Origin: Pedobacter aquatilis
GTDB taxonomy: Bacteria; Bacteroidota; Bacteroidia; Sphingobacteriales; Sphingobacteriaceae
Direction of reading: 5' to 3'
Assembly: GCF_030409415.1 (NCBI RefSeq)
Contig: NZ_JAUFPW010000008.1
Location: 62,001-126,000 of the forward strand
DNA length: 64,000 bases
Numbering within the stretch: the first letter of the stretch is position 1; every line of letters starts with the position of its first letter. Both the position numbers and the translations under genes were made by a program. This document shows, in pieces, positions 41,928 to 50,412 of this stretch. Under the pieces are notes generated by a model, which made no database searches, had not been told where the DNA came from, and saw nothing but the letters and a program-made list of their open reading frames with translations.

Positions 41928-43172
41928 TTAACTTCTTATCGCCTCTACAGGATCTAATCTTGATGCTGAATAAGCTGGCCAAAAACCTGATATTGTTCCT
42001 ATTATAACCGAAATACCAATACCTAATGTTATATTATTTAACCCCAGAATAATGTGAAAATCTGTTATAGCACCAATGGCAAGAGCCAATAAGTAAACCA
42101 ATAATAAGCCCAACAATCCACCTAAAATACATAGTAGAATGGCTTCAAAAATAAATTGAAGCAAAATAAAATATCGCTTTGCACCTAAAGATTTTTGTAT
42201 GCCGATAATATTGGTTCTTTCTTTAACAGATACAAACATGATATTGGCAATACTAAAACCACCAACTAAAATAGAAAAACCACCAATAACCCAGCCAGCC
42301 AGTTTTACAACATCGAACATTTTATCCAATTGGTTAGATAAGATAGTAGTTTTGTTCAAAGCGAAATCATCTTCTTGGTTTGGTCTGAGTCTGTGGATAG
42401 AACGCATTACACCGCGTAACTCGCTTTCAACTTCTTCTAAAGATACATTTTCCGAGCCTCTAACTGTAATTTGAGGGTTGTATCTTTCATTCTGAACATC
42501 AAGAATTCCTTTTGCAAAATTTATCGGGATGTTTACACTCTTATCAAGAGATGTTCCGAGCATGTCTTCTCCCTCTTTAATAAAAACACCAATAACAGTA
42601 ACTCTTCTTCCTAAAATTTGTACTTGTTTTCCTATCGGATTATCGCTATCAAATAATCCTTCCGCAATTTCAGCACCAATTAAACAAACGGGTGTGCCAT
42701 TATTATTTTCATTGTCGGTAAAATACCTTCCGGTCTGTAATTCAAAATTCCATGTCTTATTAAAATCTTGAGAAGCAGCAGAAATTGTAATGCCTTCAAC
42801 AGAGCCACTTCTGTATTTAATTGTTCTGTTTCCTGTAGAAATTTCAAATGTAATGCCATCAGCATTTTCCATTCTTTGTTTTAATGATTGGAAATCTCTA
42901 ATAGATGGTTCCGGGCGATTTACATATTTCCACCAAGGATAGTTATCGCCAAAACTCCAAGGCCATTTTTGCACATAAATAGTATTTGAACCTAATTTAT
43001 CTACACTAGCCTGTAATTTCCCTCTAAAAGTATCAACTCCTGAGAAAACAAAAATGATTACAAAAATTCCAATGGTAATCGCAAGCAGCGATAACATTGT
43101 ACGTAATTTATTTTGTCGCAAAGCATCGAATGCAAAACGAAAACTTTCACCAATTAGCCTGAAGATTATCAT
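41928..43172 (-). CDS. ABC transporter permease, MacB/FtsX family
   Basis: The 414 residues have an N-terminal membrane helix (about 20-40), a large periplasmic domain of the MacB type (about 45-270), and three C-terminal helices with the FtsX-like domain (GGFSIANIMFVSVKERTNIIGI, then GLLGLLLVYLL, then ISGFWPAYSASRLDPVEAIR). These proteins use an ATPase to drive mechanotransmission for export or lipoprotein handling. The MacB-type ATPase gene is about 3.3 kb away (46455-47213, same strand), not adjacent. Whether they pair is uncertain. Confidence 0.9.
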   Translation of the reverse strand: MIIFRLIGESFRFAFDALRQNKLRTMLSLLAITIGIFVIIFVFSGVDTFRGKLQASVDKLGSNTIYVQKWPWSFGDNYPWWKYVNRPEPSIRDFQSLKQRMENADGITFEISTGNRTIKYRSGSVEGITISAASQDFNKTWNFELQTGRYFTDNENNNGTPVCLIGAEIAEGLFDSDNPIGKQVQILGRRVTVIGVFIKEGEDMLGTSLDKSVNIPINFAKGILDVQNERYNPQITVRGSENVSLEEVESELRGVMRSIHRLRPNQEDDFALNKTTILSNQLDKMFDVVKLAGWVIGGFSILVGGFSIANIMFVSVKERTNIIGIQKSLGAKRYFILLQFIFEAILLCILGGLLGLLLVYLLALAIGAITDFHIILGLNNITLGIGISVIIGTISGFWPAYSASRLDPVEAIRS

Positions 43173-43348
43173 AATTAAGGTTTAGACACAAAGATGTATA
43201 AAAGGTTACAGCGATTTTAACTTAAATTACTTTATTTAAAATTCAATCAAAAGTGTCGAAAATCATAATCCATAGTAAAAAAATATTAGCTAAAACATAA
43301 ATAAGTTAATTGCGTTGCTTAAAATACTGAAAAGAAAAATTAAATTCG

Positions 43349-43356
43349 TATTTTTG
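43349..43356 (+). promoter_or_regulatory. Predicted -7 box of queA
   Basis: TATTTTTG fits TAnnTTTG, 22 bases before the queA ATG at 43379. Confidence 0.55.
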
Positions 43357-43378
43357 CACCTCAAAAAATTCATCAAGA

Positions 43379-44428
43379 ATGAAATTATCACAATTCAAAT
43401 TTAACTTACCAGAGTCGTTAGTTGCCCACAATCCTTCAGAAGAACGAGATGAAGCTCGTTTGATGGTTTTGCATAAAGACAGTGGTAAAATTGAACATAA
43501 AATATTTAAAGACGTTTTAGGTTATTTCGATGACAAGGACGTAATGATTTTAAATAACACTAAAGTATTCCCTGCTCGTTTATACGGTAATAAGGAAAAA
43601 ACTGGTGCAACTATCGAGGTTTTCTTGCTAAGAGAATTAAATAAGGAATTGCGTTTATGGGATGTTTTAGTAGATCCTGCTCGTAAAATTCGTGTTGGAA
43701 ATAAATTATATTTTGGTGATAACGATTTGTTAGTTGCTGAAGTAGTCGATAACACAACATCTCGTGGTCGTACTATTCGCTTCTTGTTTGAAGGTACGGA
43801 TGAAGAGTTTAGAAGAAACGTTGAAATTTTAGGTGAAACACCCCTGCCTAAATATATTAAACGTAAAGCTACTGCTGAAGATAAAGAGCGTTATCAAACC
43901 ATTTTCGCTAAACACGAAGGTGCAGTAGCGGCTCCTACAGCTGGGTTGCACTTCAGTCGTGAATTAATGAAGCGCCTTGAACTTAAAGGAATCGAATTTG
44001 CTGAGGTAACATTACACGTTGGTTTAGGAACTTTTAGAACTGTTGAAGTTGAAGATTTAACCAAGCACAAAATGGATTCTGAGCAATTTATTATTGAGCA
44101 GAAAGATGCCAACTTAGTAAATAAAGCACTTGAAGAAAAAAGAAAAATCTGTGCGGTTGGTACAACTTCAATGCGTGCTATCGAATCTGCAGTTTCTGCT
44201 AACAGAACTTTAAAAGCTGCAAACGACTGGACAAGTAAGTTCATCTTTCCTCCGTATGATTTCAGTATTGCAAATTCAATGATTACAAACTTCCACACTC
44301 CGGAATCAACTTTATTAATGATGATAAGTGCTTTTGGAGGTTACGAAAATGTAATGAATGCTTACGAGGTTGCCGTTAAGGAAAAATACAAATTCTATAG
44401 CTATGGTGATGCCATGCTAATTATCTAG
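43379..44428 (+). CDS. queA: S-adenosylmethionine:tRNA ribosyltransferase-isomerase
   Basis: QueA adds the epoxycyclopentanediol moiety from S-adenosylmethionine to preQ1 in tRNA, giving epoxyqueuosine. The 349 residues match the family: [20 protein letters not shown] at the start, [75 protein letters not shown] and [20 protein letters not shown]. ispD follows on the same strand after an 84-base spacer with an inverted repeat. With queE, this gives two queuosine-pathway genes in the window. Confidence 0.96.
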   Translation: MKLSQFKFNLPESLVAHNPSEERDEARLMVLHKDSGKIEHKIFKDVLGYFDDKDVMILNNTKVFPARLYGNKEKTGATIEVFLLRELNKELRLWDVLVDPARKIRVGNKLYFGDNDLLVAEVVDNTTSRGRTIRFLFEGTDEEFRRNVEILGETPLPKYIKRKATAEDKERYQTIFAKHEGAVAAPTAGLHFSRELMKRLELKGIEFAEVTLHVGLGTFRTVEVEDLTKHKMDSEQFIIEQKDANLVNKALEEKRKICAVGTTSMRAIESAVSANRTLKAANDWTSKFIFPPYDFSIANSMITNFHTPESTLLMMISAFGGYENVMNAYEVAVKEKYKFYSYGDAMLII

Positions 44429-44435
44429 AATAGAT

Positions 44436-44501
44436 TCAAGTATTAAGTATCAAGTATCGACATCAAGCTCTTTTACTTGCTACTTGATACTAAATACTTG
44501 A
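44436..44501. repeat. Inverted repeat of GTATCAAG words upstream of ispD
   Basis: Arms 44436-44456 and 44481-44501 are inverse complements over 21 bases with one mismatch and a 24-base loop. It lies 11 bases before the ispD ATG and resembles the element before folD (9368-9459). Confidence 0.75.
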
Positions 44502-44512
44502 TACTTTTGAAG

Positions 44513-45187
44513 ATGAAATACTACGCTGTAATTGTAGCAGGTGGCGCCGGAAACCGGATGCAAACCGAAACACCAAAACAATTTTTACTACTGAATAACC
44601 TACCGGTTTTAATGCATACCATCAAAGCATTTGCATTAAGCGATTTCCAACCAAAAATACTGGTTGTACTCAATCAACAACAACATTCGTATTGGAATAA
44701 ACTTTGCCAGGAATTTAATTTTAATATTCCACATGATGTGATTGCTGGCGGTTCTGAAAGATTTCATTCCGTAAAAAATGCGATCGATAAAATTTCAGAA
44801 ACATCTGTTATTTCTATACACGATGCTGTTCGTCCGATAATTTCTAAACACTTAATTGATAAGGGCTTTAAATATGCACTTGAAAATGGCAGTGCAATAG
44901 CGGCTGTTAAGCCTATTGATAGCATTAGAAAGCAAGTTGGAGAAAATACCAAGGCAGAGAATCGCGATGATTATTTCATGGTCCAAACCCCACAGGTTTT
45001 CCAATCTGAAACGATAAAGAAGGCTTATAACTTACCTTTCAAAAATCATTTCACTGATGACGCAAGTGTTGTGGAAGAAAGCGGTATTGAGGTAAATTTA
45101 ATTGAAGGCGAAAGAAACAACATTAAAATAACCTACCCTGCAGATTTAGATATTGCAGAATGGTTCCTAAACAAAAATGCCCTTTAA
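44513..45187 (+). CDS. ispD: 2-C-methyl-D-erythritol 4-phosphate cytidylyltransferase
   Basis: IspD makes CDP-ME in the non-mevalonate isoprenoid pathway. I take the ATG at 44513 (MKYYAVIVAGGAGNRMQTET, 224 residues); an upstream frame through 44477 would translate the repeat. Family motifs: IVAGGAGNRMQTETPKQFLL, SIHDAVRPIISKHLID, AVKPIDSIRKQ, VQTPQVFQSETIKKAY and FTDDASVVEESGIEVNLIEG. The stop codon lies inside the stem of the terminator (45174-45206), so the 3' end is very compact. It follows queA on the same strand. Confidence 0.95.
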   Translation: MKYYAVIVAGGAGNRMQTETPKQFLLLNNLPVLMHTIKAFALSDFQPKILVVLNQQQHSYWNKLCQEFNFNIPHDVIAGGSERFHSVKNAIDKISETSVISIHDAVRPIISKHLIDKGFKYALENGSAIAAVKPIDSIRKQVGENTKAENRDDYFMVQTPQVFQSETIKKAYNLPFKNHFTDDASVVEESGIEVNLIEGERNNIKITYPADLDIAEWFLNKNAL

Positions 45188-45206
45188 AAATAAAGGGCAT
45201 TTTTTG
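45174..45206 (+). terminator. Terminator overlapping the ispD stop codon
   Basis: AAAATGCCCTTT (45174-45185), 6-base loop, AAAGGGCATTTT (45192-45203), then more T. The left arm includes the last ispD codons. The stop TAA (45185-45187) spans the stem-loop junction. Confidence 0.85.
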
Positions 45207-45211
45207 TTTAT

Positions 45212-45370
45212 TTAGGCAGCTCGGCCAATAACCTTTAGTAAAATTGCAATAACAGCAATTACCAATAATACATGGATGATGTTACCAACATCGCCAAAGC
45301 CATGAAATAAAAACCCTATAACCCAGAGTATAACTAATACAACTGCGACTAAATACAATAAATTTCCCAT
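45212..45370 (-). CDS. Small two-helix membrane protein (lmo0937-like)
   Basis: From the ATG at 45370 the product is 52 residues with two hydrophobic helices (LLYLVAVVLVILWVIGFLF and IIHVLLVIAVIAILLKVIG) separated by HGFGDVGN, matching the lmo0937-family membrane proteins. A longer start at 45412 adds 14 poorly conserved residues. These proteins are often associated with stress or envelope conditions, but no function is established. It is convergent with ispD, sharing the terminator region. Confidence 0.8.
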   Translation of the reverse strand: MGNLLYLVAVVLVILWVIGFLFHGFGDVGNIIHVLLVIAVIAILLKVIGRAA

Positions 45371-45487
45371 CGTGTTAATTTTTTTAGTGTGTAAATGTTG
45401 GTATAGTAACAACGATGGATTTACTTTTGTTTAAAAATTGTAATAATTTATTCCAAAATGCTATAAGGCTCTGAATATTAGACAAAA

Positions 45488-45514
45488 AAAATCCCAACTT
45501 GCGGTTGGGATTTT
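45488..45514 (-). terminator. Terminator of the DUF2795 gene
   Basis: AAAATCCCAAC and GTTGGGATTTT form an 11-bp stem with a 5-base loop, followed on the minus strand by TTTT. Confidence 0.8.
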
Positions 45515-45516
45515 GT

Positions 45517-45738
45517 TTAATATTCATCTTCATTAAAGAAGAAATCTTCTTTAGTAGGATAATCTGGCCAAATTTCTTCAATAGTTTCATAAGGTTCGCC
45601 ATCATCCTCTAATGCCTGCAAGTTTTCAATAACCTCAACAGGAGCACCTGAACGAATACCATAATCGATTAATTCATCTTTAGTTGCTGGCCAAGGTGCA
45701 TCTTCCAAGTGGGAAGCTAATTCTAGTGTCCAATACAT
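45517..45738 (-). CDS. DUF2795 domain protein
   Basis: The 73-residue acidic protein fits the DUF2795 pattern: MYWTLELASHLEDAPWPATK, DELIDYGIRSGAPVEVIENL and a C-terminal acidic region. These are small cytoplasmic proteins of unknown function, common in Bacteroidota. It has a terminator directly downstream and no evident operon partner. Confidence 0.85.
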   Translation of the reverse strand: MYWTLELASHLEDAPWPATKDELIDYGIRSGAPVEVIENLQALEDDGEPYETIEEIWPDYPTKEDFFFNEDEY

Positions 45739-45824
45739 ATCTTTTTATTCAGTTAATTCTTGTTCTGTAATTATGCGCAAAGTATATTAAAATTTTTGAG
45801 CAAAACAAACTTATTTTTCCACTA

Positions 45825-46373
45825 TTAAACACGCGGTATCCAAATGTTTTCTTCTGCCTTGAAATCCATATTCAGTTTTCGTGCCAAAACAAATAAATAA
45901 TCACTTAAACGATTTAAGTAGATGCTTACCTGCTCATTTACAAAACTATTTTCTGATAATTCAACTGTTAAGCGTTCTGCTCTTCTGCATACGCAACGGG
46001 CAATATGGCAGTAAGAGACCATGGTATTGCCACCTGGCAGAACAAAATGTTTTAATGCTGGCAAAACTTCGTTCATAGCATCCATTTCTTTTTCTAACAA
46101 TTCTATATCACTCGAATGCAAATCCGGAATCTTCATTTTTGATTTTTCAGGATCTGCTGCTAAAGATGCACCAATTGTAAATAACCTGTCTTGAATTTCT
46201 TTTAACGATTGCTTATGATGCAAATCGATATCCTGACACATAATTAAACCGATATACGAGTTTAATTCATCAACAGTTCCATAAGTTTCAATACGAAGGT
46301 GATATTTAGGTATCCGCGTTCCGCCTATTAGAGAGGTTTGACCTTTATCGCCTGTTTTAGTGTAGATTTTCAT
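45825..46373 (-). CDS. Cob(I)yrinic acid a,c-diamide adenosyltransferase, PduO type
   Basis: This enzyme adenosylates cob(I)alamin to make coenzyme B12. I choose the ATG at 46373 (MKIYTKTGDKGQTSLIGG, 182 residues); a longer frame starts at 46433 within spacer sequence. PduO motifs: IYTKTGDKGQTSLIGGTR (ATP-binding N-terminus), YGTVDELNSYIGLI, VCRRAERLTVELSE and LNRLSDYLFVLARKLNM. It lies downstream of the MacB-type ATPase, with an inverted repeat (46387-46445) in the spacer. The use of B12 here (for example methionine synthase or epoxyqueuosine reductase) cannot be told from the window. Confidence 0.93.
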   Translation of the reverse strand: MKIYTKTGDKGQTSLIGGTRIPKYHLRIETYGTVDELNSYIGLIMCQDIDLHHKQSLKEIQDRLFTIGASLAADPEKSKMKIPDLHSSDIELLEKEMDAMNEVLPALKHFVLPGGNTMVSYCHIARCVCRRAERLTVELSENSFVNEQVSIYLNRLSDYLFVLARKLNMDFKAEENIWIPRV

Positions 46374-46386
46374 TTTAGAAAGTATT

Positions 46387-46445
46387 AAGTTGTAAGTTAT
46401 ACGTTTTAAGTATAGATAAAACGTATAACTCACAACCTACAACTT
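46387..46445. repeat. Inverted repeat between the ABC ATPase and the adenosyltransferase
   Basis: The core arms AGTTATACGTTTTA and TAAAACGTATAACT are 14-bp perfect inverse complements. Outer words AAGTTGTA and TACAACTT also pair with an offset. Confidence 0.7.
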
Positions 46446-46454
46446 AAAACTTCT

Positions 46455-47213
46455 TTAATTTATCTTCTCCCAATCGCTTCCGCTATCTTTTAAAGCTTGT
46501 AAACGTGGAGATACATTTTTTACATCAGTATTAACGTAATCATTTTCTATTAAACCATCTCGCATACGTACAATTCTATGCGCATGTTGGGCAATATCTT
46601 CCTCGTGTGTTACCAAAATGATGGTATTACCTTTACTGTGAATTTCTTCGAGCAAACCCATAATTTCAATAGAGGTTTTGGTATCTAAGTTACCAGTCGG
46701 CTCATCTGCCAGGATAATTGATGGATCGTTAATTAATGCTCTTGCAACCGCTACACGTTGGCGCTGGCCACCAGAAAGCTCGTTTGGCTTATGATCCATA
46801 CGATTACCCAGACCTACGTTTTCTAAAGCTTTAGCAGCTCTCGCTTCGCGATCTTTTTTACTACTACCAGCATAAATTAATGGTAAAGCAACATTATCTA
46901 ATGATGTTGAACGTGGTAAAAGATTAAACGTTTGAAAAACGAAACCAATTTCCTGATTACGAACTTCTGCCAATGCATCGTCCGTCATATGGCTTACATC
47001 CGTCCCATTTAAAATATAACTTCCGCTTGATGGCGTATCTAAACAACCTAAAATATTCATCAAAGTAGATTTACCTGAACCAGATGGACCCATCAATGCT
47101 ACAAATTCGCCTTTGTTTATATCTAAACTAACCGATTTTAATGCATGGATAACCTCTGAACCGATAACGTATTTACGACCAATTTCTTTAATGGTGATGA
47201 GTGGTTGCGACAT
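46455..47213 (-). CDS. ABC transporter ATPase, MacB/LolD family
   Basis: The 252 residues are an ATP-binding cassette of the MacB/LolD type: Walker [22 protein letters not shown]-loop [15 protein letters not shown], signature [17 protein letters not shown], Walker [12 protein letters not shown] and switch His in [15 protein letters not shown]. The short form without an extra domain pairs with separate FtsX/MacB permeases. The nearest permease is at 41928-43172, not adjacent. gatC lies 86 bases upstream on the same strand. Confidence 0.93.
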   Translation of the reverse strand: MSQPLITIKEIGRKYVIGSEVIHALKSVSLDINKGEFVALMGPSGSGKSTLMNILGCLDTPSSGSYILNGTDVSHMTDDALAEVRNQEIGFVFQTFNLLPRSTSLDNVALPLIYAGSSKKDREARAAKALENVGLGNRMDHKPNELSGGQRQRVAVARALINDPSIILADEPTGNLDTKTSIEIMGLLEEIHSKGNTIILVTHEEDIAQHAHRIVRMRDGLIENDYVNTDVKNVSPRLQALKDSGSDWEKIN

Positions 47214-47299
47214 AGTTTTTATTTTTTAGACATGAGTAATGGTTAAGATGTTACAAGTGATTTAAAATTTTCGTGCGCAACAACCCAAAATGATTGAAT

Positions 47300-47590
47300 T
47301 TATTTATCAATAATTTTAGGAACCATAAAAAACGACTCATTATGTTTAGCTGCATTTTTTAACCCATCCGCAGTAGCAATTTCTTGCTTAACAACATCTT
47401 CCCGCCAAACATTTGTAGCTTCATTCATATAAACCAAAGGTTTTACGTTTGAAGTATCCAGCTCGTTTAATTTTTCCATAAACGATAAAATTTTATTCAT
47501 TTCCGGTATCAGTGTTTCAACTTCTTTGTCATTTACATGAATCCGGGCGAGGTCGGCAATTTTATGTATAGTTTTTTCGTCTAAATTCAT
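47300..47590 (-). CDS. gatC: Asp-tRNA(Asn)/Glu-tRNA(Gln) amidotransferase subunit C
   Basis: GatC is the small stabilising subunit of the GatCAB complex that converts Glu-tRNA(Gln) or Asp-tRNA(Asn) to the amidated form. The 96 residues match: EKTIHKIADLARIHVNDKEV, LIPEMNKILSFMEKLNELDT and the late WREDVV-EQE-like region (WREDVVKQEIA). gatA and gatB are not in the window, as is common in Bacteroidota where they are scattered. It starts 2 bases after the plsC stop, so they are cotranscribed. Confidence 0.94.
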   Translation of the reverse strand: MNLDEKTIHKIADLARIHVNDKEVETLIPEMNKILSFMEKLNELDTSNVKPLVYMNEATNVWREDVVKQEIATADGLKNAAKHNESFFMVPKIIDK

Positions 47591-47592
47591 TT

Positions 47593-48318
47593 TTATACTA
47601 ATTTACTCTCTATCAATTTAAAAACCCTTTTTTTCAAAACATCACTGTCCAAATCGGTCAGGCTATGCGTTTCTATTGGTTTATGGACGTAAATATCGCA
47701 AATTCCGGGCTTACTTCCATATTTAGCACCATCATCCCAATTAATTTTCCAAACATTAGTTATGCTAACTGGAACCAAGGGAATGTTTTTCTCTATGGCT
47801 AAACGAAATGGACCGTTTTTAAATTCTCCAAGTTTTGGTGGGTATTCGTCATCTATTTTTCCTTCCGGGAAAATTATTAAACTCATCCCCTTTTCTAAAT
47901 TTTCGCCAGCTTTTTTAAAAGCTTTAAAGGCCGAAATTTTACTATCCCGATTAACTGAAATATCTATGGTTCTGAAAAATATACCTAAAATAGGATTGTT
48001 TAAAAGCTCATCTTTCCCCATAAAATGAAAATTACCATGGCCCATTATGCAAAAAACCATTATATCTAAATTCGATGTATGGTTGGCGCAGTAAATGTAG
48101 GTTTGCTTTGAATTAAGCTGTTTCTCGAATGTGTAGCGAAAAATAATTCCAGAAAAAAGACTGCTTAAAAAGCTATTTAACTTTCTGAAAAAATTTAATG
48201 TGCTATAGTATTTCGGATGGCTTGCCGTTAAATAATATATAGGATAAAATAAGGCGAAGAAAAAAACAATCCAAAAGAGGTACCAAACCCGATGTATTTG
48301 CCTGAAAAATTTTACCAT
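47593..48318 (-). CDS. plsC: 1-acyl-sn-glycerol-3-phosphate acyltransferase (PlsC family)
   Basis: PlsC makes phosphatidic acid from lysophosphatidic acid. The 241 residues have an N-terminal hydrophobic segment (about 10-30) and the acyltransferase motifs: CANHTSNLDI (the H-x4-D motif, residues near 80), FHFMGKDELLNNPILGIFFR, and IIFPEGKI (motif III). The later IPLVPVSITNVWKI is also typical. It is first in an operon with gatC, which begins 2 bases after its stop. Confidence 0.92.
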   Translation of the reverse strand: MVKFFRQIHRVWYLFWIVFFFALFYPIYYLTASHPKYYSTLNFFRKLNSFLSSLFSGIIFRYTFEKQLNSKQTYIYCANHTSNLDIMVFCIMGHGNFHFMGKDELLNNPILGIFFRTIDISVNRDSKISAFKAFKKAGENLEKGMSLIIFPEGKIDDEYPPKLGEFKNGPFRLAIEKNIPLVPVSITNVWKINWDDGAKYGSKPGICDIYVHKPIETHSLTDLDSDVLKKRVFKLIESKLV

Positions 48319-48449
48319 AGATACTCAAAAATATAAATTTATGCCATATATTTTCTTTACTGCAACTTTTTATTTAAGATGATTATTTGGCATTAGCAGG
48401 TAATTTATTATGCAAACCAAAGTTTACAAACCCGATATAAGCGAACACG

Positions 48450-48532
48450 AATCCCGATTTTTATCGGGAGAAGTAAAGCGCTTAGCGGGACTAACGTTAA
48501 TATTGATACTGCAACTGCTTTTCAAATAAAAA
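48450..48532. repeat. Dispersed intergenic element, CTGCTTTTCAAA-end family (second copy)
   Basis: TCCCGAT/ATCGGGA hairpin (48452-48469) and end GGACTAACGTTAATATTGATACTGC... matching the element at 22386-22604. It lies in the plsC-trpS spacer. Confidence 0.5.
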
Positions 48533-48596
48533 AACTTGTAACATAAATTGAATCGATGCTACATTGATGTTAATTTATTTTTAATTTCGTGCCATT

Positions 48597-49595
48597 ATGA
48601 AAGAAACAGTGGTGAGCGGCATTCGCTCTACAGGAAAATTACATCTTGGTAATTATTACGGCGCAGTACAAAACTTTATTAAAATGCAGCACGATTATAA
48701 CTGCTATTTTTTTATTGCCGACTTACACTCTCTAACTACACATCCTACCCCTGCCGATTTACACGGCAATATTAAACACGTTTTGGTTGAATATTTAGCC
48801 AGCGGAATTGACCCTGAAAACAGCACCATTTATATACAAAGCGATGTACCAGAAATTGCTGAGCTTTATCTTTACCTAAACATGAACGCTTACATGGGTG
48901 AGCTTGAGCGTAGCACTTCTTTTAAAGACAAAGTACGTGCAAACCCTGATAATGTGAATGCTGGTTTATTAACCTATCCTGTTTTAATGGCCGCTGATAT
49001 TTTAATTCATAAGGCAACGAAGGTACCAGTTGGGAAAGACCAAGAGCAGCATTTAGAAATGGCTCGTACTTTCGGTAATAGATTCAATAGATTGTATAAC
49101 ACAGAATATTTCCCTGAACCTTATGCTTTTAGTTACTCTGATAATTTGGTAAAAGTACCAGGATTAGATGGTAAAGGAAAAATGGGAAAATCGGAAGGTG
49201 AAGCTAATGCAGTTTATTTATCTGATGACCCCGAAACCATACGCAAAAAAGTAATGCGTGCTGTCAGCGATGGTGGTCCAACAGAAGAAAACCAAGAAAA
49301 ACCAGAACCGATTCAAAATCTTTTTAATTTGATGAAAATTGTTTCCAGCCAGGATACTCATCAACATTTTGATGATTTATATAACAAAATGCAAATTCGT
49401 TACGGCGATTTTAAAAAGCAAATCGCAGAAGATATGATAATTGCAACCGCACCAATGCGTGAGCGTATTAAAGATATTCAGCAAGATGATGCTTATTTAC
49501 GACAAGTTGCTAAACATGGAGCATTGAAGGCGAGAGAAAGTGCTCAAAAAACAATAAGGGAAGTTCGCAGCTTAATCGGGTTTAAAAGTTTTTAA
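48597..49595 (+). CDS. trpS: Tryptophanyl-tRNA synthetase
   Basis: TrpS charges tRNA-Trp. The 332 residues match class I synthetases: GIRSTGKLHLGNYYGAVQNF (HLGN, the HIGH signature), QSDVPEIAELYLYLNMNAYM, VPVGKDQEQHLEMARTFGNR and GKGKMGKSEG (KMSKS signature). The ATG at 48597 is 8 bases after a near-consensus -7 box (TAATTTCG, 48582-48589), suggesting a leaderless mRNA. A deoxynucleoside kinase gene follows 69 bases later. Confidence 0.96.
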   Translation: MKETVVSGIRSTGKLHLGNYYGAVQNFIKMQHDYNCYFFIADLHSLTTHPTPADLHGNIKHVLVEYLASGIDPENSTIYIQSDVPEIAELYLYLNMNAYMGELERSTSFKDKVRANPDNVNAGLLTYPVLMAADILIHKATKVPVGKDQEQHLEMARTFGNRFNRLYNTEYFPEPYAFSYSDNLVKVPGLDGKGKMGKSEGEANAVYLSDDPETIRKKVMRAVSDGGPTEENQEKPEPIQNLFNLMKIVSSQDTHQHFDDLYNKMQIRYGDFKKQIAEDMIIATAPMRERIKDIQQDDAYLRQVAKHGALKARESAQKTIREVRSLIGFKSF

Positions 49596-49664
49596 TTTAG
49601 TAAGCTTAAGGTTTAGATTGAGAAACTAGCCTGAGCCTCAACCTTAATCTAAAAAAGAAAAAGA

Positions 49665-50279
49665 ATGCATATAGCAATTGTAGGAAATATTGGTGCCGGC
49701 AAAACAACCTTAACCGGATTATTGGCAAAAAATTATGGCTGGGAAGCACTATACGAAGCTGTAGATAATAATCCCTATTTGGAAGATTTTTATAGCGACA
49801 TGAAGAGGTGGAGCTTTAATTTGCAGATATATTTCTTAAATAGCCGTTTCCAGCAAATAACTGATATTGAAGTAAATAAGCGCAATGTAATTCAGGATAG
49901 AACGATTTATGAGGATGCACATATTTTCGCAGAAAACTTGCACGATATGGCGCTAATGACCACCCGCGACCATGACAATTATAGAGCAATTTTTGATAAC
50001 ATTACTTCGTTTATAAAGCCACCAGATTTATTGGTGTATTTAAGAGCATCTGTTCCGACATTGGTAAATAACATTCAACGCCGCGGACGTGAGTATGAAG
50101 CCGGTATTCGTATTGATTACTTATCAAAACTTAATGAAAAGTATGAAGCATGGATTAAAGGTTATAACCTAGGTAAATTATTAATTTTAGATAAAGATAA
50201 ACTAGATTTTACAAACAATCCTGAAGATTTAGGTCAGGTTATACAATCTATTGAAGCTGAAATTAACGGGTTGTTTTAA
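49665..50279 (+). CDS. Deoxynucleoside kinase
   Basis: The 204 residues match the dGK/dCK/TK2-like deoxynucleoside kinase family: P-loop AIVGNIGAGKTTLTGLLAKN, YEAVDNNPYLEDFYSDMKRW, and the catalytic-region VIQDRTIYEDAHIFAENLHD (the D-R-x motif). It phosphorylates deoxynucleosides for salvage. It follows trpS after 69 bases. The stop is followed by a 26-bp palindrome before kdsB. Confidence 0.93.
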   Translation: MHIAIVGNIGAGKTTLTGLLAKNYGWEALYEAVDNNPYLEDFYSDMKRWSFNLQIYFLNSRFQQITDIEVNKRNVIQDRTIYEDAHIFAENLHDMALMTTRDHDNYRAIFDNITSFIKPPDLLVYLRASVPTLVNNIQRRGREYEAGIRIDYLSKLNEKYEAWIKGYNLGKLLILDKDKLDFTNNPEDLGQVIQSIEAEINGLF

Positions 50280-50299
50280 TTAAACAACTGTTTTTTCTC

Positions 50300-50369
50300 C
50301 GTCATTGCGAGGCACGAAGCAATCTCATCTACATATTTTTTAAAGATTGCTTCGTGCCTCGCAATGACG
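50300..50369. repeat. 26-bp perfect inverted repeat, GTCATTGCGAGG family
   Basis: Arms CGTCATTGCGAGGCACGAAG... (50300-50325) and its inverse complement (50344-50369) are perfect over 26 bases with an 18-base loop. A half-copy lies at 22288-22314. This is a REP-like dispersed element. It may also end the trpS-kinase transcript. Confidence 0.85.
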
Positions 50370-50412
50370 AGAGCCTTAAAATATTTTTGAAACATCAATC
50401 TGTAATTGCGAC

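Noticed and set aside
45384..45605. 73-codon minus-strand frame overlapping the DUF2795 gene
   Set aside because: It overlaps the well-supported DUF2795 gene in another frame and covers its terminator.
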